Of a DNA stretch of 64,000 nucleotides, positions 1-8,564 are shown in pieces (positions within the stretch are counted from its first letter, which is position 1; each line of letters starts with the position of its first letter). This stretch comes from Alphaproteobacteria bacterium (GTDB taxonomy: Bacteria > Pseudomonadota > Alphaproteobacteria > Rhodobacterales > Rhodobacteraceae). The notes below the pieces were generated by a model. It was not told the DNA's origin. It saw only the letters and a program-made list of their open reading frames with translations, and made no database searches. The stretch spans positions 1 to 64,000 of the forward strand of contig JAUHVK010000025.1 of NCBI GenBank assembly GCA_030425145.1. The letters are read 5' to 3'. Made by a program: the position numbers and the translations under genes.

Positions 1-15
1 TACATCGCATCGCGC

Positions 16-567
16 ATGACCGCTGACTTGCTTAGCGATCTTCGCACCCATTACTTGCCGTCCGGAGTTCTGATGCGTGACACTCAGTACATTCTTCGCC
101 GCCACCGCGACGATCTCGTCGAGGCGGGCCGTTTCGACGATCTCGATATTCCGCAGATGATCGATGACACGCTCTATATCGACGACGAGTTCGTCGCCGA
201 GCTTCTCGAGCTGATCGACAACCAGCCCGAGCCGGAGGCCGAGGTCGAGCACGCGGTCGTCGCGGGAGACTGCATCGCGGCCGTGGGTGAGACCCCTGCC
301 GAGGCCGCTGAGCTGACGGTCGAAAGGCTCCGCCGCGCTATGACCTGCGCCCGCCGGGACACGAAACTCGCTGGCGATGCGGTGGGCGCACTTCACGTCG
401 CTCTCCACAAGTCACCCGAGGACGCGGAGAAGGCCCTGTCATTCGCCAAAAGCCTCGGCCGCGGACTGACTCACTACATCGAAGCGATCGAGAAGGTCGC
501 ACGGGAAGACGGTGAGCACGAGCTCGAAGCCAGCTTGAACACGACCCGCGCGAACGCCTTCGCATGA
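16..567 (+). CDS. Hypothetical island protein, 183 aa
   Basis: I do not recognise this protein. It is acidic, has no signal peptide or membrane segment, and combines an N-terminal half rich in Asp/Glu (several Asp-Asp pairs) with a helical Ala-rich C-terminal half. The ATG at 16 is used; an ATG at 73 is a possible alternative. It is the first of four same-strand genes of unknown function. The gene ends ten bases before a structured leader that recurs in front of the third gene. Codon choice and the lack of any familiar domain fit mobile-element cargo. The frame is open to the left edge region, so a longer N-terminus cannot be excluded. Confidence 0.55.
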   Translation: MTADLLSDLRTHYLPSGVLMRDTQYILRRHRDDLVEAGRFDDLDIPQMIDDTLYIDDEFVAELLELIDNQPEPEAEVEHAVVAGDCIAAVGETPAEAAELTVERLRRAMTCARRDTKLAGDAVGALHVALHKSPEDAEKALSFAKSLGRGLTHYIEAIEKVAREDGEHELEASLNTTRANAFA

Positions 568-577
568 CGGTTACCCT

Positions 578-632
578 GGGGCCGCAGAACGCGGTCCCGC
601 CCCTCTTCGATCAACGCCGAGCAGAAGCGGGT
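578..632 (+). promoter_or_regulatory. Recurrent structured leader, copy A
   Basis: A hairpin with arms GGGGCCGC (578-585) and GCGGTCCC (591-598) around the loop AGAAC is followed by the box GCAGAAGCGGGT (621-632). A GAAAGGA ribosome site then lies just before the ATG at 664. The same three parts occur in the same order in front of the gene at 1209. The layout recalls the start-associated repeats that some phages place before small genes; that comparison is inference. Confidence 0.6.
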
Positions 633-663
633 AGAGATCAACTCAACGCTGAAAGGATCAGCT

Positions 664-1119
664 ATGAAAGACCTCATCTACGCAGTCATGAACGAGATGA
701 AGAAGAACAACAACTCGTCAGCAGTTGACCTGCTGAGCGACATTGACAGCCCTTTCGACACGCTGCGCAAGTCCGGAGACATCCCGTCTGGCGCCACCCA
801 CGTCGAAATCGCTGAGATGGTCGCAGACGAGTTCCGGAACCGCTTCGCAGAGATCGACCACCCCGACTACGGCTGGCAGCTCAGCTTCGAGGTCGAGGGG
901 CACGTGATGTATCTCGATATCTACTTGAACCACAGGCTCGGTTTCGTACGGAATATCGATAGCTGCACCGGGCTCCCGGACTTCGATCACGAGAGCCAGG
1001 CTCTGTGGGACGGGCTCGGCATGTGGCATTACAACAAGCACACCGCGTGCGGGAATTCTGCCGTCAGGTCGACTGAATGCCGGTACTGGCGCGTGAACCT
1101 GGACGAACAGTTCTCCTGA
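664..1119 (+). CDS. Hypothetical island protein, 151 aa
   Basis: This is a soluble, acidic protein of unknown function. Its middle (about residues 55-90) has the beta-rich pattern of a small alpha/beta fold, with clustered aromatics (YGW, YLDIYL). The C-terminal part is rich in His, Cys and Trp (WHYNKHTACG). No catalytic motif is evident. The ATG at 664 follows a good GAAAGGA site, which fixes the start. It sits between the two copies of the recurrent leader and is probably cotranscribed with its neighbours. I assign no function. Confidence 0.6.
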   Translation: MKDLIYAVMNEMKKNNNSSAVDLLSDIDSPFDTLRKSGDIPSGATHVEIAEMVADEFRNRFAEIDHPDYGWQLSFEVEGHVMYLDIYLNHRLGFVRNIDSCTGLPDFDHESQALWDGLGMWHYNKHTACGNSAVRSTECRYWRVNLDEQFS

Positions 1120-1130
1120 TCACCACCCCT

Positions 1131-1179
1131 GGGGCCGCAGAAGGCGGCCTCGTTGCGGGCGAGACGCGCAGAAGCGGGT
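1131..1179 (+). promoter_or_regulatory. Recurrent structured leader, copy B
   Basis: This is the second copy of the leader. The hairpin arms are GGGGCCGC (1131-1138) and GCGGCCTC (1144-1151) around AGAAG, and the box GCAGAAGCGGGT is at 1168-1179. The arm changes relative to copy A all keep base pairing through G-U pairs. GAAAGGA precedes the ATG at 1209. The spacing from box to start codon is 41 nt here and 43 nt in copy A. Confidence 0.6.
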
Positions 1180-1208
1180 CAAGCCACGTTCACACGAAAG
1201 GACACGAT

Positions 1209-1493
1209 ATGAACGTGAAACCCAACTTCTCGGGCCTTCAGCTCGCAGAGTGCCGCGCGATGATCGCCGCTCTTCGCGCCGGTGACGATCCGGCATACGA
1301 GACCTCGGCCGCCGAGGCCCGCAGGCTGGTCGAAGCGCAGATCGCCGACCACCTCGCCGCCGAGGCCGCGCTCGCACCCGAGGTGCAGGACGGACCGGTC
1401 CGGCCCGGCTACGCCGCCGCGATCACCGCCTACGCCGCCGCATCCACCCCGGACCAGCGCGACCGCAAGTTCAAGTTCGAGGTGACGGCATGA
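1209..1493 (+). CDS. Hypothetical small Ala-rich protein, 94 aa
   Basis: This short soluble protein is rich in Ala and Arg and likely mostly helical, with a disordered Pro-containing stretch in the second half. An earlier in-frame ATG at 1077 exists. The ATG at 1209 is preferred because it follows an AAAGGA site and the conserved leader, and because the upstream option would run through that leader and overlap the previous gene. Its TGA overlaps the ATG of the next gene (ATGA), so the two are almost certainly translationally coupled. Function unknown. Confidence 0.55.
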   Translation: MNVKPNFSGLQLAECRAMIAALRAGDDPAYETSAAEARRLVEAQIADHLAAEAALAPEVQDGPVRPGYAAAITAYAAASTPDQRDRKFKFEVTA

Positions 1494-2563
1494 TCAGCGA
1501 AAAAATTCTCGACGTCCGCGTTCAGACGCCGACGCTCACCCCGTTCGATGTCAAGATCGGTCGCCGCACGGTCAAGCTTGACCGGATCGAGATCGGGGAG
1601 CGCCAGTTCCGTAAGGTGATCTCGCAGACCCCGTCTGAGTTCTGGTACACGGACGAGTTCGACAAGATCTGTGACACGTCTTCCGGACATCGCGAGGCGC
1701 GCGAGTTCGACGTTCGGCGCCTTCCGGATATCTGCTTTCAGGGCCTGTCTGACCCCATCGACGCGCTCACTGCAGATGACGGCGAGGACATGGTCATGCA
1801 GGACATGTCTGAGCTGCTTGCAGCTCAGACGGCGATGCACGCTGTCGTCATCGCTCGGACCCTGTCGCTGGGGCTGGACCCGCACGAATGGTTCTCCTCG
1901 ACCCCCGAGGAGCGTGCTCGTCGTGAAAGGCTCCACGCTGATGAACCGCCCGCGTTTGCGGCCTCCGCAGCTGCTGTTCCGGACACCCGGACCGAACCGG
2001 AGCCCGCAGCAGATCCGGCACCCACGACCGCCCCGGAAGTGAAAAGGGCCGCGCCTGCGTCGCCGGGTGGGACCCTGTTCTGCGGCGACCCGGCGGACGT
2101 GAAAGCCCGCCGGGTGGTGGTCATCGACTTCACCGAAACCGGACTGAAGATCCGTGCGTTCCCGGAGACGAAAGCCGCGTTCGAAGAGACGGTCGATCTC
2201 ACCCCGCGCCAGATCGCGGTGTTCCGGGTCGCGATCCGGCACGTCTTCAAGAAGCCGCTGGACATGCCGCACCCGCCCGCCGTCCCGGACCCGCGCGCGG
2301 TCCGGACCGCGAACCGGGTCGTTGCATCGGTCGACGAGGGGGCGCTGCTCCTGCACCTGCTCTCCCGCGTCCGGCAGCGCGTGAACTGGGCGTTCACCTC
2401 CGCGCGCGGCTGGTCGTTGATCGAACTCGGGTCTGACAATCGCATGCCCGCGACGCCGCGCCCTACAATGGCAAGGATGGGTCGCGGTGAGCTGGTCCGG
2501 AAGCTGGGTGAAGGTCGGGCGGCGCTGGTCGGGCTCACGAAAGAGCGGGTGGTGCAGGCATAA
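1490..2563 (+). CDS. Hypothetical island protein, 357 aa
   Basis: This is an unrecognised two-part protein. Residues 1-150 form a soluble alpha/beta region. Residues about 155-195 are an Ala/Pro/Glu linker. Residues about 200-357 look like a second globular domain, with a VVVIDF strand near the start and a basic C-terminus. There are no transmembrane segments and no known catalytic signature. It overlaps the preceding 94-aa gene by 4 bp and ends at a strong terminator. As the last and largest gene of the small operon it may be the effector, but that is a guess from position only. Confidence 0.6.
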   Translation: MISEKILDVRVQTPTLTPFDVKIGRRTVKLDRIEIGERQFRKVISQTPSEFWYTDEFDKICDTSSGHREAREFDVRRLPDICFQGLSDPIDALTADDGEDMVMQDMSELLAAQTAMHAVVIARTLSLGLDPHEWFSSTPEERARRERLHADEPPAFAASAAAVPDTRTEPEPAADPAPTTAPEVKRAAPASPGGTLFCGDPADVKARRVVVIDFTETGLKIRAFPETKAAFEETVDLTPRQIAVFRVAIRHVFKKPLDMPHPPAVPDPRAVRTANRVVASVDEGALLLHLLSRVRQRVNWAFTSARGWSLIELGSDNRMPATPRPTMARMGRGELVRKLGEGRAALVGLTKERVVQA

Positions 2564-2589
2564 CGTTCAGGTAATCGCCGCGAATACTG

Positions 2590-5436
2590 TCAGGCCTGGG
2601 CTTTTCGCCTGGGCCTTTTCTTTTTCACCGTCTCCGACGCCCTTGTCGCGTCAAGCGGTGCCGCGTCCACCTCGAACAGCTTGAACAAGTGCTCAACCCG
2701 CTCCCGCTCAAACCGAAACCCACCCTTCTTGTAGAGCCGATCTACGGCCTTATCCAAGGCCTCATGCGCCCTTTTGAGGTCCCGCGGCATAGCGTCCGCG
2801 TCATAGAGGTCATCAAGGGTCTGACCTTCCGCGAAGTACCTGCTCCTGACGTCCAGGATATCCTGGGCAAGCTTTTCGACCTTCGCCTTCTGCGTTTCCG
2901 AGATCTCCGGCCAGATGAAGCTGTTATAAACGGCCGGTGCATAGCTGTATCGGCTTTCGAGCCTACCAGATACCGTTCTCATCCATGCCATGTGCATGGC
3001 AGAGGTCAGGACTGCGAAATAGAGCAGAGGCGCACCGACGATGATCTGAAGCTTATTTGACGCGATCACGTCAGGCTCCAGCACAGCCATCGGGATGTAT
3101 TCCCGGGTCTCCGATGAGACCTCCGGCATACCCAGATATGGCTCATCCGGCTGCCGGTCCTGCGTGAAGAGCCATGGGTACGCCGCAAACCCCTTGACGC
3201 TGGGTGTCGGGCTCAGGAGACGGCCCTCACGCACCCGATCAAGCCGCTCCTGGATTGCGTGCGATGACCTTAACTCAGAAGGCTTTGCGTCTTTGAGCCA
3301 TAAGCACCAGCGCCACTGACCGGATATCAACTCATCTCCGCCGACGTAGGGGCGCAGCCACTTTTCCGCCGACGGGTCCTTCGCGAGGAGGTCCGCGCGC
3401 TGATCGTTATCTAGGATCAGATTGCTCCGGGTGATGTATCCACCGCCCGGCTTTTTTAGGCGCGCCCCGTCCGTCGGCTGGCTGCCCTTGTGCATTCGCA
3501 GTTGACCGGCAGGGGGGCGAGATCTGGCCGGGACGGAGTACTGCGGACCGTCGATGAGGTAGCCGTTGATCCGGCTGACAGGGGACGCGTGCGGATCACC
3601 TCGAACGTGGTCGTACTCATAGATCGTCGAGTCGCGCCCCTCCTGGAAGGTCATGCCGACAATCACGCAATGTACAGCCGCCTTCCCCCTAGCTTCAGAG
3701 TTCCACTGGAACGGCCTGTGTGCAAAGTGGATGTTCACCCCATTCGAAAACATCCAAGGCCAGAGGATCCCGCACTGCTCCCCCTGCGTGATGGAGTTTG
3801 TCGACACCAGCGCGATATCGATCGCTTTGTTAGCGGAGGCGTACTCAACGGCGCGCCGGAACCAGCAGGTCACGTAGTCGAGGCGGTTGAACTGTCCGGT
3901 CTTCCCCCAGATCCGCTCCATGTCCGCCTGCTGATCTTTAGTACGGTACTGGTGGCCACGGAATGGCGGGTTCCCCAGGACGTAGGAGCAGTCCTTCGGC
4001 TCGATCACCTCGGACCAGTCGAGCTTGAGGGCGTTGTCTTGCACGATGCGCGGCGATTTCCGGAGAGGGATGCGGGTGTAGTAGGGGCCGAACTCGAGGC
4101 TCAGCCGGTTGTTCATGATGTGGTCCATCATCCACATCGCTGTTTCGGCGATCCGGGCTGCAAACTCTCCGATCTCAATGCCATAGAACTGATCGACGTT
4201 GACCCGAGAAAGGCTCGACACGTCAAGCGGCGCGGAGAACTGGCCGAATGAGTCGCGCTCATAGTCGACCAGCTCCCGCACCACCTCGATCTCGAGGAGG
4301 CGTAATTCGCGGTACGCGATGATCAAAAAGTTCCCGCATCCGCAAGCGGGGTCAAAGAATGTGAGCTTCCCAAGCTTCTCCTGGAATCTCGTCAGCTCCG
4401 ACTTTCGCCTGGTCCCTTTGCTGCTCTTTAACTTCTCGAATTCCGCCCAAAGCCCATCCATGAAAAGGGGGTTTATCACCTTCAGGATGTTTGCCTCATT
4501 AGTATAATGGGCGCCCTGGTTTCGCCTCTCATCTCGATCCATGACCGACTGAAATAGAGAGCCGAAAATCGCTGGTGATATCCCGGACCAGTCAAAGCGC
4601 GCCGCCTCCACAAGCTTTTCGCGCATACCTGAATCGAAGGCGGGAAGGCGCAAACCATCCCGGAAAAGGGAGCCATTGACGTAGGGGAACTGGGCGAGGT
4701 CATCATCGAGTGTGCGGGGGCGTTTTCCCACCTCGGTGTCCAGGGTCTGGAACAGCATGGTCAACCACCCACCCAGATCAGACCCGTCAACGTTTGTCCT
4801 TCGCTCGATAAGCTCCTCGAAAACCCCGCGCGGCTCGAAGATCCCGGTATCGTCCGCGAACAGGCAGAACACTATGCGAACCAGAAATCGTTCCAGGTCG
4901 TGGCCGGTATATCCGGAGTCCTCAAGGGCATCGTGGAGGGCGCCAACGAGCTCGGACGCCTCGATATTTACCGGGTCCTGATCTTTGAAGACCTTCTTTT
5001 CACGGCCGGTGATGAACCCGAACCGATCGATGTGGTCTGGCAGCTGATCCAGCCTGAACGCGGTCTCCTCCCCGGTCTCTAGGTCTGTCAGCTCGAATGA
5101 CTGAAAATCGCTCAGCAGAAGGAACCTCGGGAGCTCCGCGTCCTTCAGGCCAGGAAAATAGCCTAACGCCTGAGCCTTCGCCTTTTTCAGGTCGCGACCG
5201 GAGCTCTTTTGCTCGACGAGAAGAACACCCTTCCAGAAAAGGTCGATAAAGCCGCGCTTGTCGCCCAGGCCCTTTACCGGCTGTTCAAAAGACCCAACCC
5301 TCCTGACCGGAACCCCGAAAACATCGAAGAACTCTCGATAGAAAAGCTGCGTCTCGCCCTTCTCATATCCGCACCCGGCCCATTCGCGTGCGAACTCCGC
5401 AGCCCTTGATCGTATTTCGTTCTGCGATAAGGACAT
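2590..5436 (-). CDS. MmeI-type (Type IIL) restriction-modification enzyme
   Basis: This is a single polypeptide combining DNA cleavage and adenine-N6 methylation, guided by one shared target-recognition domain, so a single gene supplies both halves of a defence system. Numbering from the GTG at 5445, the nuclease motif is D68 (GFID), E78 and K80 (VEQKSS), matching the D-X9-EXK layout of MmeI. The SAM-binding motif I DPACGCGNF is at about 365-373 and the methyltransferase motif IV NPPF at 492-495. The C-terminal third should hold the recognition domain, followed by a basic tail. The ATG at 5436 is preferred over the GTG at 5445 because GGAG is better spaced (948 aa). All key motifs are intact, so it is probably active. 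Confidence 0.9.
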   Translation of the reverse strand: MSLSQNEIRSRAAEFAREWAGCGYEKGETQLFYREFFDVFGVPVRRVGSFEQPVKGLGDKRGFIDLFWKGVLLVEQKSSGRDLKKAKAQALGYFPGLKDAELPRFLLLSDFQSFELTDLETGEETAFRLDQLPDHIDRFGFITGREKKVFKDQDPVNIEASELVGALHDALEDSGYTGHDLERFLVRIVFCLFADDTGIFEPRGVFEELIERRTNVDGSDLGGWLTMLFQTLDTEVGKRPRTLDDDLAQFPYVNGSLFRDGLRLPAFDSGMREKLVEAARFDWSGISPAIFGSLFQSVMDRDERRNQGAHYTNEANILKVINPLFMDGLWAEFEKLKSSKGTRRKSELTRFQEKLGKLTFFDPACGCGNFLIIAYRELRLLEIEVVRELVDYERDSFGQFSAPLDVSSLSRVNVDQFYGIEIGEFAARIAETAMWMMDHIMNNRLSLEFGPYYTRIPLRKSPRIVQDNALKLDWSEVIEPKDCSYVLGNPPFRGHQYRTKDQQADMERIWGKTGQFNRLDYVTCWFRRAVEYASANKAIDIALVSTNSITQGEQCGILWPWMFSNGVNIHFAHRPFQWNSEARGKAAVHCVIVGMTFQEGRDSTIYEYDHVRGDPHASPVSRINGYLIDGPQYSVPARSRPPAGQLRMHKGSQPTDGARLKKPGGGYITRSNLILDNDQRADLLAKDPSAEKWLRPYVGGDELISGQWRWCLWLKDAKPSELRSSHAIQERLDRVREGRLLSPTPSVKGFAAYPWLFTQDRQPDEPYLGMPEVSSETREYIPMAVLEPDVIASNKLQIIVGAPLLYFAVLTSAMHMAWMRTVSGRLESRYSYAPAVYNSFIWPEISETQKAKVEKLAQDILDVRSRYFAEGQTLDDLYDADAMPRDLKRAHEALDKAVDRLYKKGGFRFERERVEHLFKLFEVDAAPLDATRASETVKKKRPRRKAQA
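2592..2625 (+). terminator. Rho-independent terminator of the island operon
   Basis: A ten-pair stem (arms AGGCCTGGGC at 2592-2601 and GCCTGGGCCT at 2607-2616, with two G-U pairs) encloses a 5-nt loop. It runs into TTTTCTTTTT. It lies 28 bp after the stop codon of the 357-aa gene. The whole structure is inside the last codons of the convergent restriction-modification gene, whose Lys/Arg-rich tail it encodes on the other strand. Confidence 0.8.
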
Positions 5437-5510
5437 GCTGATCACCCACTCCGGTTTTCCCGACCATCGCCTCGGACGCGCATCGGGTCAAGAATAAGCG
5501 TCCCGGATCG

Positions 5511-5621
5511 ATGAGAGACCTGAAACCCGGCGAGGAGGAGGTGCTGCGCGCCGCGATGCGGGAGGCCGGCCACGCCCCGCCGACCGCGCTCACCAGCCCC
5601 GGAAACCGTGAGAACGAATAA
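5511..5621 (+). CDS. Possible remnant or small ORF, 36 aa
   Basis: A short open frame (start MRDLKPGEEEVL, end NRENE) has island-like codon usage and lies between the restriction gene and the tRNA. It has no clear ribosome site or recognisable domain. It may be the tail of a gene cut by recombination at the island edge, or noise. Confidence 0.2.
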   Translation: MRDLKPGEEEVLRAAMREAGHAPPTALTSPGNRENE

Positions 5622-5714
5622 GGAACGCGTCAGATCCGACTTGCGCCCGCTCCCCTACGGACGCAAGACGCGCCACCAGCCCGGACATGAAACGCTTCAT
5701 TTTCAATGGGTTGG

Positions 5715-5804
5715 TGGCGGAGACGAAGGGATTCGAACCCTCGAGACCCTTCCGGGCCTACTCCCTTAGCAGGGGAGCGCCTTCGACCACTCGGCCACGT
5801 CTCC
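5715..5804 (-). tRNA. tRNA-Ser (anticodon GCT)
   Basis: This is a 90-nt class II tRNA with encoded CCA. The acceptor stem is GGAGACG/CGTCTCC with discriminator G. The anticodon stem CTCCC/GGGAG holds the loop CTGCTAA, so the anticodon is GCT. A long variable arm and the T-loop GGTTCGAATCC are present. The 3' end faces the island on its left, the usual orientation for a tRNA that served as an integrase attachment site. No flanking duplicate of the 3' end is visible inside the window. Confidence 0.95.
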
Positions 5805-5918
5805 GTCGACCCGTTTAAGGAAGCGTGCAGGCGGGGACAAGGCCAAATTGACCAAGGACAGATGAAAAGACTAGCTTGAGGGGCAAACGGTCTGATGCAG
5901 CCGAGAGGATAACCCGTT

Positions 5919-7196
5919 ATGCCCCCGTCCCCGCTTGCCGCGCCGCTTGATCTGCCCTGCGGCTTGCGCCTGGCGAACCGCATCGGCAAGAGCGCGATGA
6001 CTGAAGCGATCGCCGGAGCCGACGATGCGCCGAACGTGGCGCATGACACGCTTTACGCGCGCTGGTCCAAGGGTGGCATGGCAGTGCAGCTGACCGGAAA
6101 CGTGATGATCGACCGGCGATATCTGGAGCGCCCCGGCAACGTGGTGGTGGAGGATCGGCGCGACCTGCCAGCGTTGAAATCCTGGGCTGCCGCAGGGAAA
6201 TCAGGGGGCAGTCAGATCTGGATGCAGATCAGCCATCCGGGGCGGCAATGTCCGATTGTCGTGACCATGCGCCCGCTCTCGCCTTCAGCCGAGAAGCTCC
6301 GCATCCTTGGCCTCTTTGGCAAACCAAGGGAAATGACCGAGGCCGATATCGAAGACGCGATCCAGCGCTATGCCACCACCGCACAGATCGCGCAGGAGGC
6401 GGGCTTTGACGGTGTGCAGATCCACGCCGCGCATGGCTATCTCATAAGCCAGTTCCTGTCGCCGATCACCAACCGGCGCAGCGATCACTGGGGTGGTCCG
6501 GTCGAGAACCGCGGGCGGTTCCTGCGGCGGGTCTATTCTGCGGTGCGCGCGGCTGTCGGGCCCGGCTTTCCGGTGGCCGTCAAACTGAACTCCGCCGACT
6601 TCCAGAAGGGTGGGTTCAGCCTTGAAGACAGCACGCGCGTCGCGGCGTGGCTGGAGGAGGACGGCATCGACCTGATCGAACTGTCAGGCGGCACCTATGA
6701 GCAGATGAGTTTCGTCAACGGCACCGACACGTCCGAACAGCGCGACAGCACCAGGCGGCGCGAGGCGTATTTCCTCGATTACGCGCGCGAGCTGCGCAAA
6801 GCCGTGACCGTCCCGATCATGGTCACCGGCGGCTTCCGCAATACCGACGCAATGGAGCAGGCGCTGACAGAGGATGGCATCGACATGATCGGCCTCGCCC
6901 GGCCGCTCTGCATCGACCCGGACGCGGCGGGCAAGCTGATCGACGGGACCAAGCGGCAGGTGGGCATCGACGAGGCCGGGTTGATGCTGGGTACGGGTTC
7001 CTTGGGCGCCAACACCAAAAGCTGGTTCACCAACCTGGTGAACACCGCCTCAAGCGTCGAATACTACGTGTCGCAAATGACCCGGATATCGCGCGGGGAG
7101 CAGCCCCAGACCATCCACCGCATCAGCACGATCGGCACCTTCCTGTGGTATCTGACGATGACGACCGTGAATGGCGTACGCCGTAAGATCGGCTAA
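5919..7196 (+). CDS. NADH:flavin oxidoreductase, Old Yellow Enzyme family
   Basis: This FMN-dependent ene-reductase-type TIM barrel (425 aa) would take electrons from NAD(P)H and reduce activated C=C bonds; its natural substrate is unknown. Visible family marks are QISHPGRQ (about 103-110), the catalytic block HAAHGYLISQFLSP (about 168-181), NRRSDHWGG, the phosphate-binding strand MVTGGFR and the GLARPL turn near the barrel end. It is a single-domain OYE, without the C-terminal FeS/FAD domains of 2,4-dienoyl-CoA reductase. A LysR remnant lies directly downstream, so the gene may once have had a regulator beside it. Confidence 0.85.
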   Translation: MPPSPLAAPLDLPCGLRLANRIGKSAMTEAIAGADDAPNVAHDTLYARWSKGGMAVQLTGNVMIDRRYLERPGNVVVEDRRDLPALKSWAAAGKSGGSQIWMQISHPGRQCPIVVTMRPLSPSAEKLRILGLFGKPREMTEADIEDAIQRYATTAQIAQEAGFDGVQIHAAHGYLISQFLSPITNRRSDHWGGPVENRGRFLRRVYSAVRAAVGPGFPVAVKLNSADFQKGGFSLEDSTRVAAWLEEDGIDLIELSGGTYEQMSFVNGTDTSEQRDSTRRREAYFLDYARELRKAVTVPIMVTGGFRNTDAMEQALTEDGIDMIGLARPLCIDPDAAGKLIDGTKRQVGIDEAGLMLGTGSLGANTKSWFTNLVNTASSVEYYVSQMTRISRGEQPQTIHRISTIGTFLWYLTMTTVNGVRRKIG

Positions 7197-7418
7197 GGTC
7201 GCGCAGGCACGCCCAACCTGCTGATGGAGGCGGTACGCCAAGGGCTTGGGGCCACGCTGTTCAGCGAATAATTCACCCGCGAGCATCTTGCCACCGGGCG
7301 TCTTGCACAGGTGCCCCGGCCCAGAACCCTCTATGCGCGCTACCTTTCGGTAACGCCCAAAGGACCGCGCCACGCTCTGGTCGAACCGTTTGTTGAGTGG
7401 GCGCGCACGCTCTTCTGA
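7197..7418 (+). pseudogene. LysR-type regulator C-terminal remnant
   Basis: The 74 codons directly after the oxidoreductase stop translate, apart from one in-frame TAA, to a peptide with LLMEAVRQGLGATL, then LATGRLAQV and PRTLYARYLSV. This is the end of a GcvA-like LysR effector domain. There is no HTH domain, no start codon with a ribosome site, and an internal stop after about 24 codons. It is a decayed fragment that was probably joined here by deletion. Confidence 0.6.
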
Positions 7419-7430
7419 CGTGCGCCCTGA

Positions 7431-8528
7431 TCAGGTGTTGAAGAGGAAGTGCAGCACGTCGCCATCTTTGACGATATAGCTCTTCCCTTCAGCCCGCATC
7501 TTACCTGCTTCCTTGGCCGGGTTTTCACCACCCAGGGACACGTAGTCGTCATAGGCGATGGTTTCGGCGCGGATGAAACCCTTTTCGAAATCGCCATGGA
7601 TCACACCGGCGGCCTGCGGGGCAGCGGTGCCTTTGGTGATCGTCCAGGCGCGGGCCTCTTTCGGGCCGACGGTGAAATAGGTTTCCAGCTGCAGGAGTTC
7701 GTAGCCCGCACGGATCACGCGGTCGAGGCCCGCTTCCTCAAGACCCATTTCGGACAGGAATTCTTTCGCCTCTTCGGCGTCGAGCTGGCTGATCTCTTCT
7801 TCGATCTGGGCCGAGATGACCACGCGGCTGTTGCCTTGCGCGGCGGCCATTTCGCCAACCGCGTTCGACATGGCGTTGCCTTCGGCCGCATCCGCCTCGG
7901 ACACGTTACAGACGTAAAGCACGGGCTTCGTGGTCAGCAGTTGCAGCATGTCCCACGCCTTGCGGTCCTCATCGTCGACCGACACGGTGCGGGCGGGTTT
8001 GCCCTCTTCCAGCGCGGCCAGGGCGGCGCGCATCAGGCGTTCCTGCTGCACCGCATCCTTGTCACCGCCGCGCACCTTGCGGACAATGTTCTGAAGCCGC
8101 TTTTCGAGGCTCTCGATGTCCGCAAGCATCAGCTCGGTCTCAATTGTCTCGGCATCTGCCACAGGGTCCACCCGGCCATCCACATGCACCACATCGCCGT
8201 CTTCAAAGCAGCGCAGCACGTGGGCGATGGCGTCCACCTCGCGGATGTTGGCAAGGAACTGGTTGCCCAGACCTTCGCCCTTGGAGGCCCCCTTCACGAG
8301 GCCCGCGATGTCGACAAAGGTGATCCGCGTCGGGATGATCTGCTTGGACTTGGCGATCCCGGCCAGCGTATCCAGCCGCGCGTCAGGCACCGCCACATCA
8401 CCGACATTCGGCTCAATCGTGCAGAACGGAAAGTTCGCCGCCTGCGCCGCTGCGGTCTTGGTGAGCGCGTTGAAGAGGGTCGACTTGCCCACGTTCGGCA
8501 AACCCACGATTCCCACCTTAAAGCCCAT
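7431..8528 (-). CDS. ychF: Redox-regulated ATPase YchF
   Basis: This Obg-related P-loop protein (365 aa) prefers ATP to GTP and associates with ribosomes; in E. coli it is linked to the oxidative stress response. The P-loop GLPNVGKST is at residues 9-17, followed by the switch motif DIAGLV and the G4-like NVSEAD that explains the relaxed guanine specificity. A C-terminal TGS domain ends in the family-typical [12 protein letters not shown]. Length matches the family. It stands as a single minus-strand gene here, apart from pth and rplY, with which it often clusters in other bacteria. Confidence 0.95.
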   Translation of the reverse strand: MGFKVGIVGLPNVGKSTLFNALTKTAAAQAANFPFCTIEPNVGDVAVPDARLDTLAGIAKSKQIIPTRITFVDIAGLVKGASKGEGLGNQFLANIREVDAIAHVLRCFEDGDVVHVDGRVDPVADAETIETELMLADIESLEKRLQNIVRKVRGGDKDAVQQERLMRAALAALEEGKPARTVSVDDEDRKAWDMLQLLTTKPVLYVCNVSEADAAEGNAMSNAVGEMAAAQGNSRVVISAQIEEEISQLDAEEAKEFLSEMGLEEAGLDRVIRAGYELLQLETYFTVGPKEARAWTITKGTAAPQAAGVIHGDFEKGFIRAETIAYDDYVSLGGENPAKEAGKMRAEGKSYIVKDGDVLHFLFNT

Positions 8529-8564
8529 GTCGATCTCTCCTGATCCTGCGAATTTGCGCCGCTT

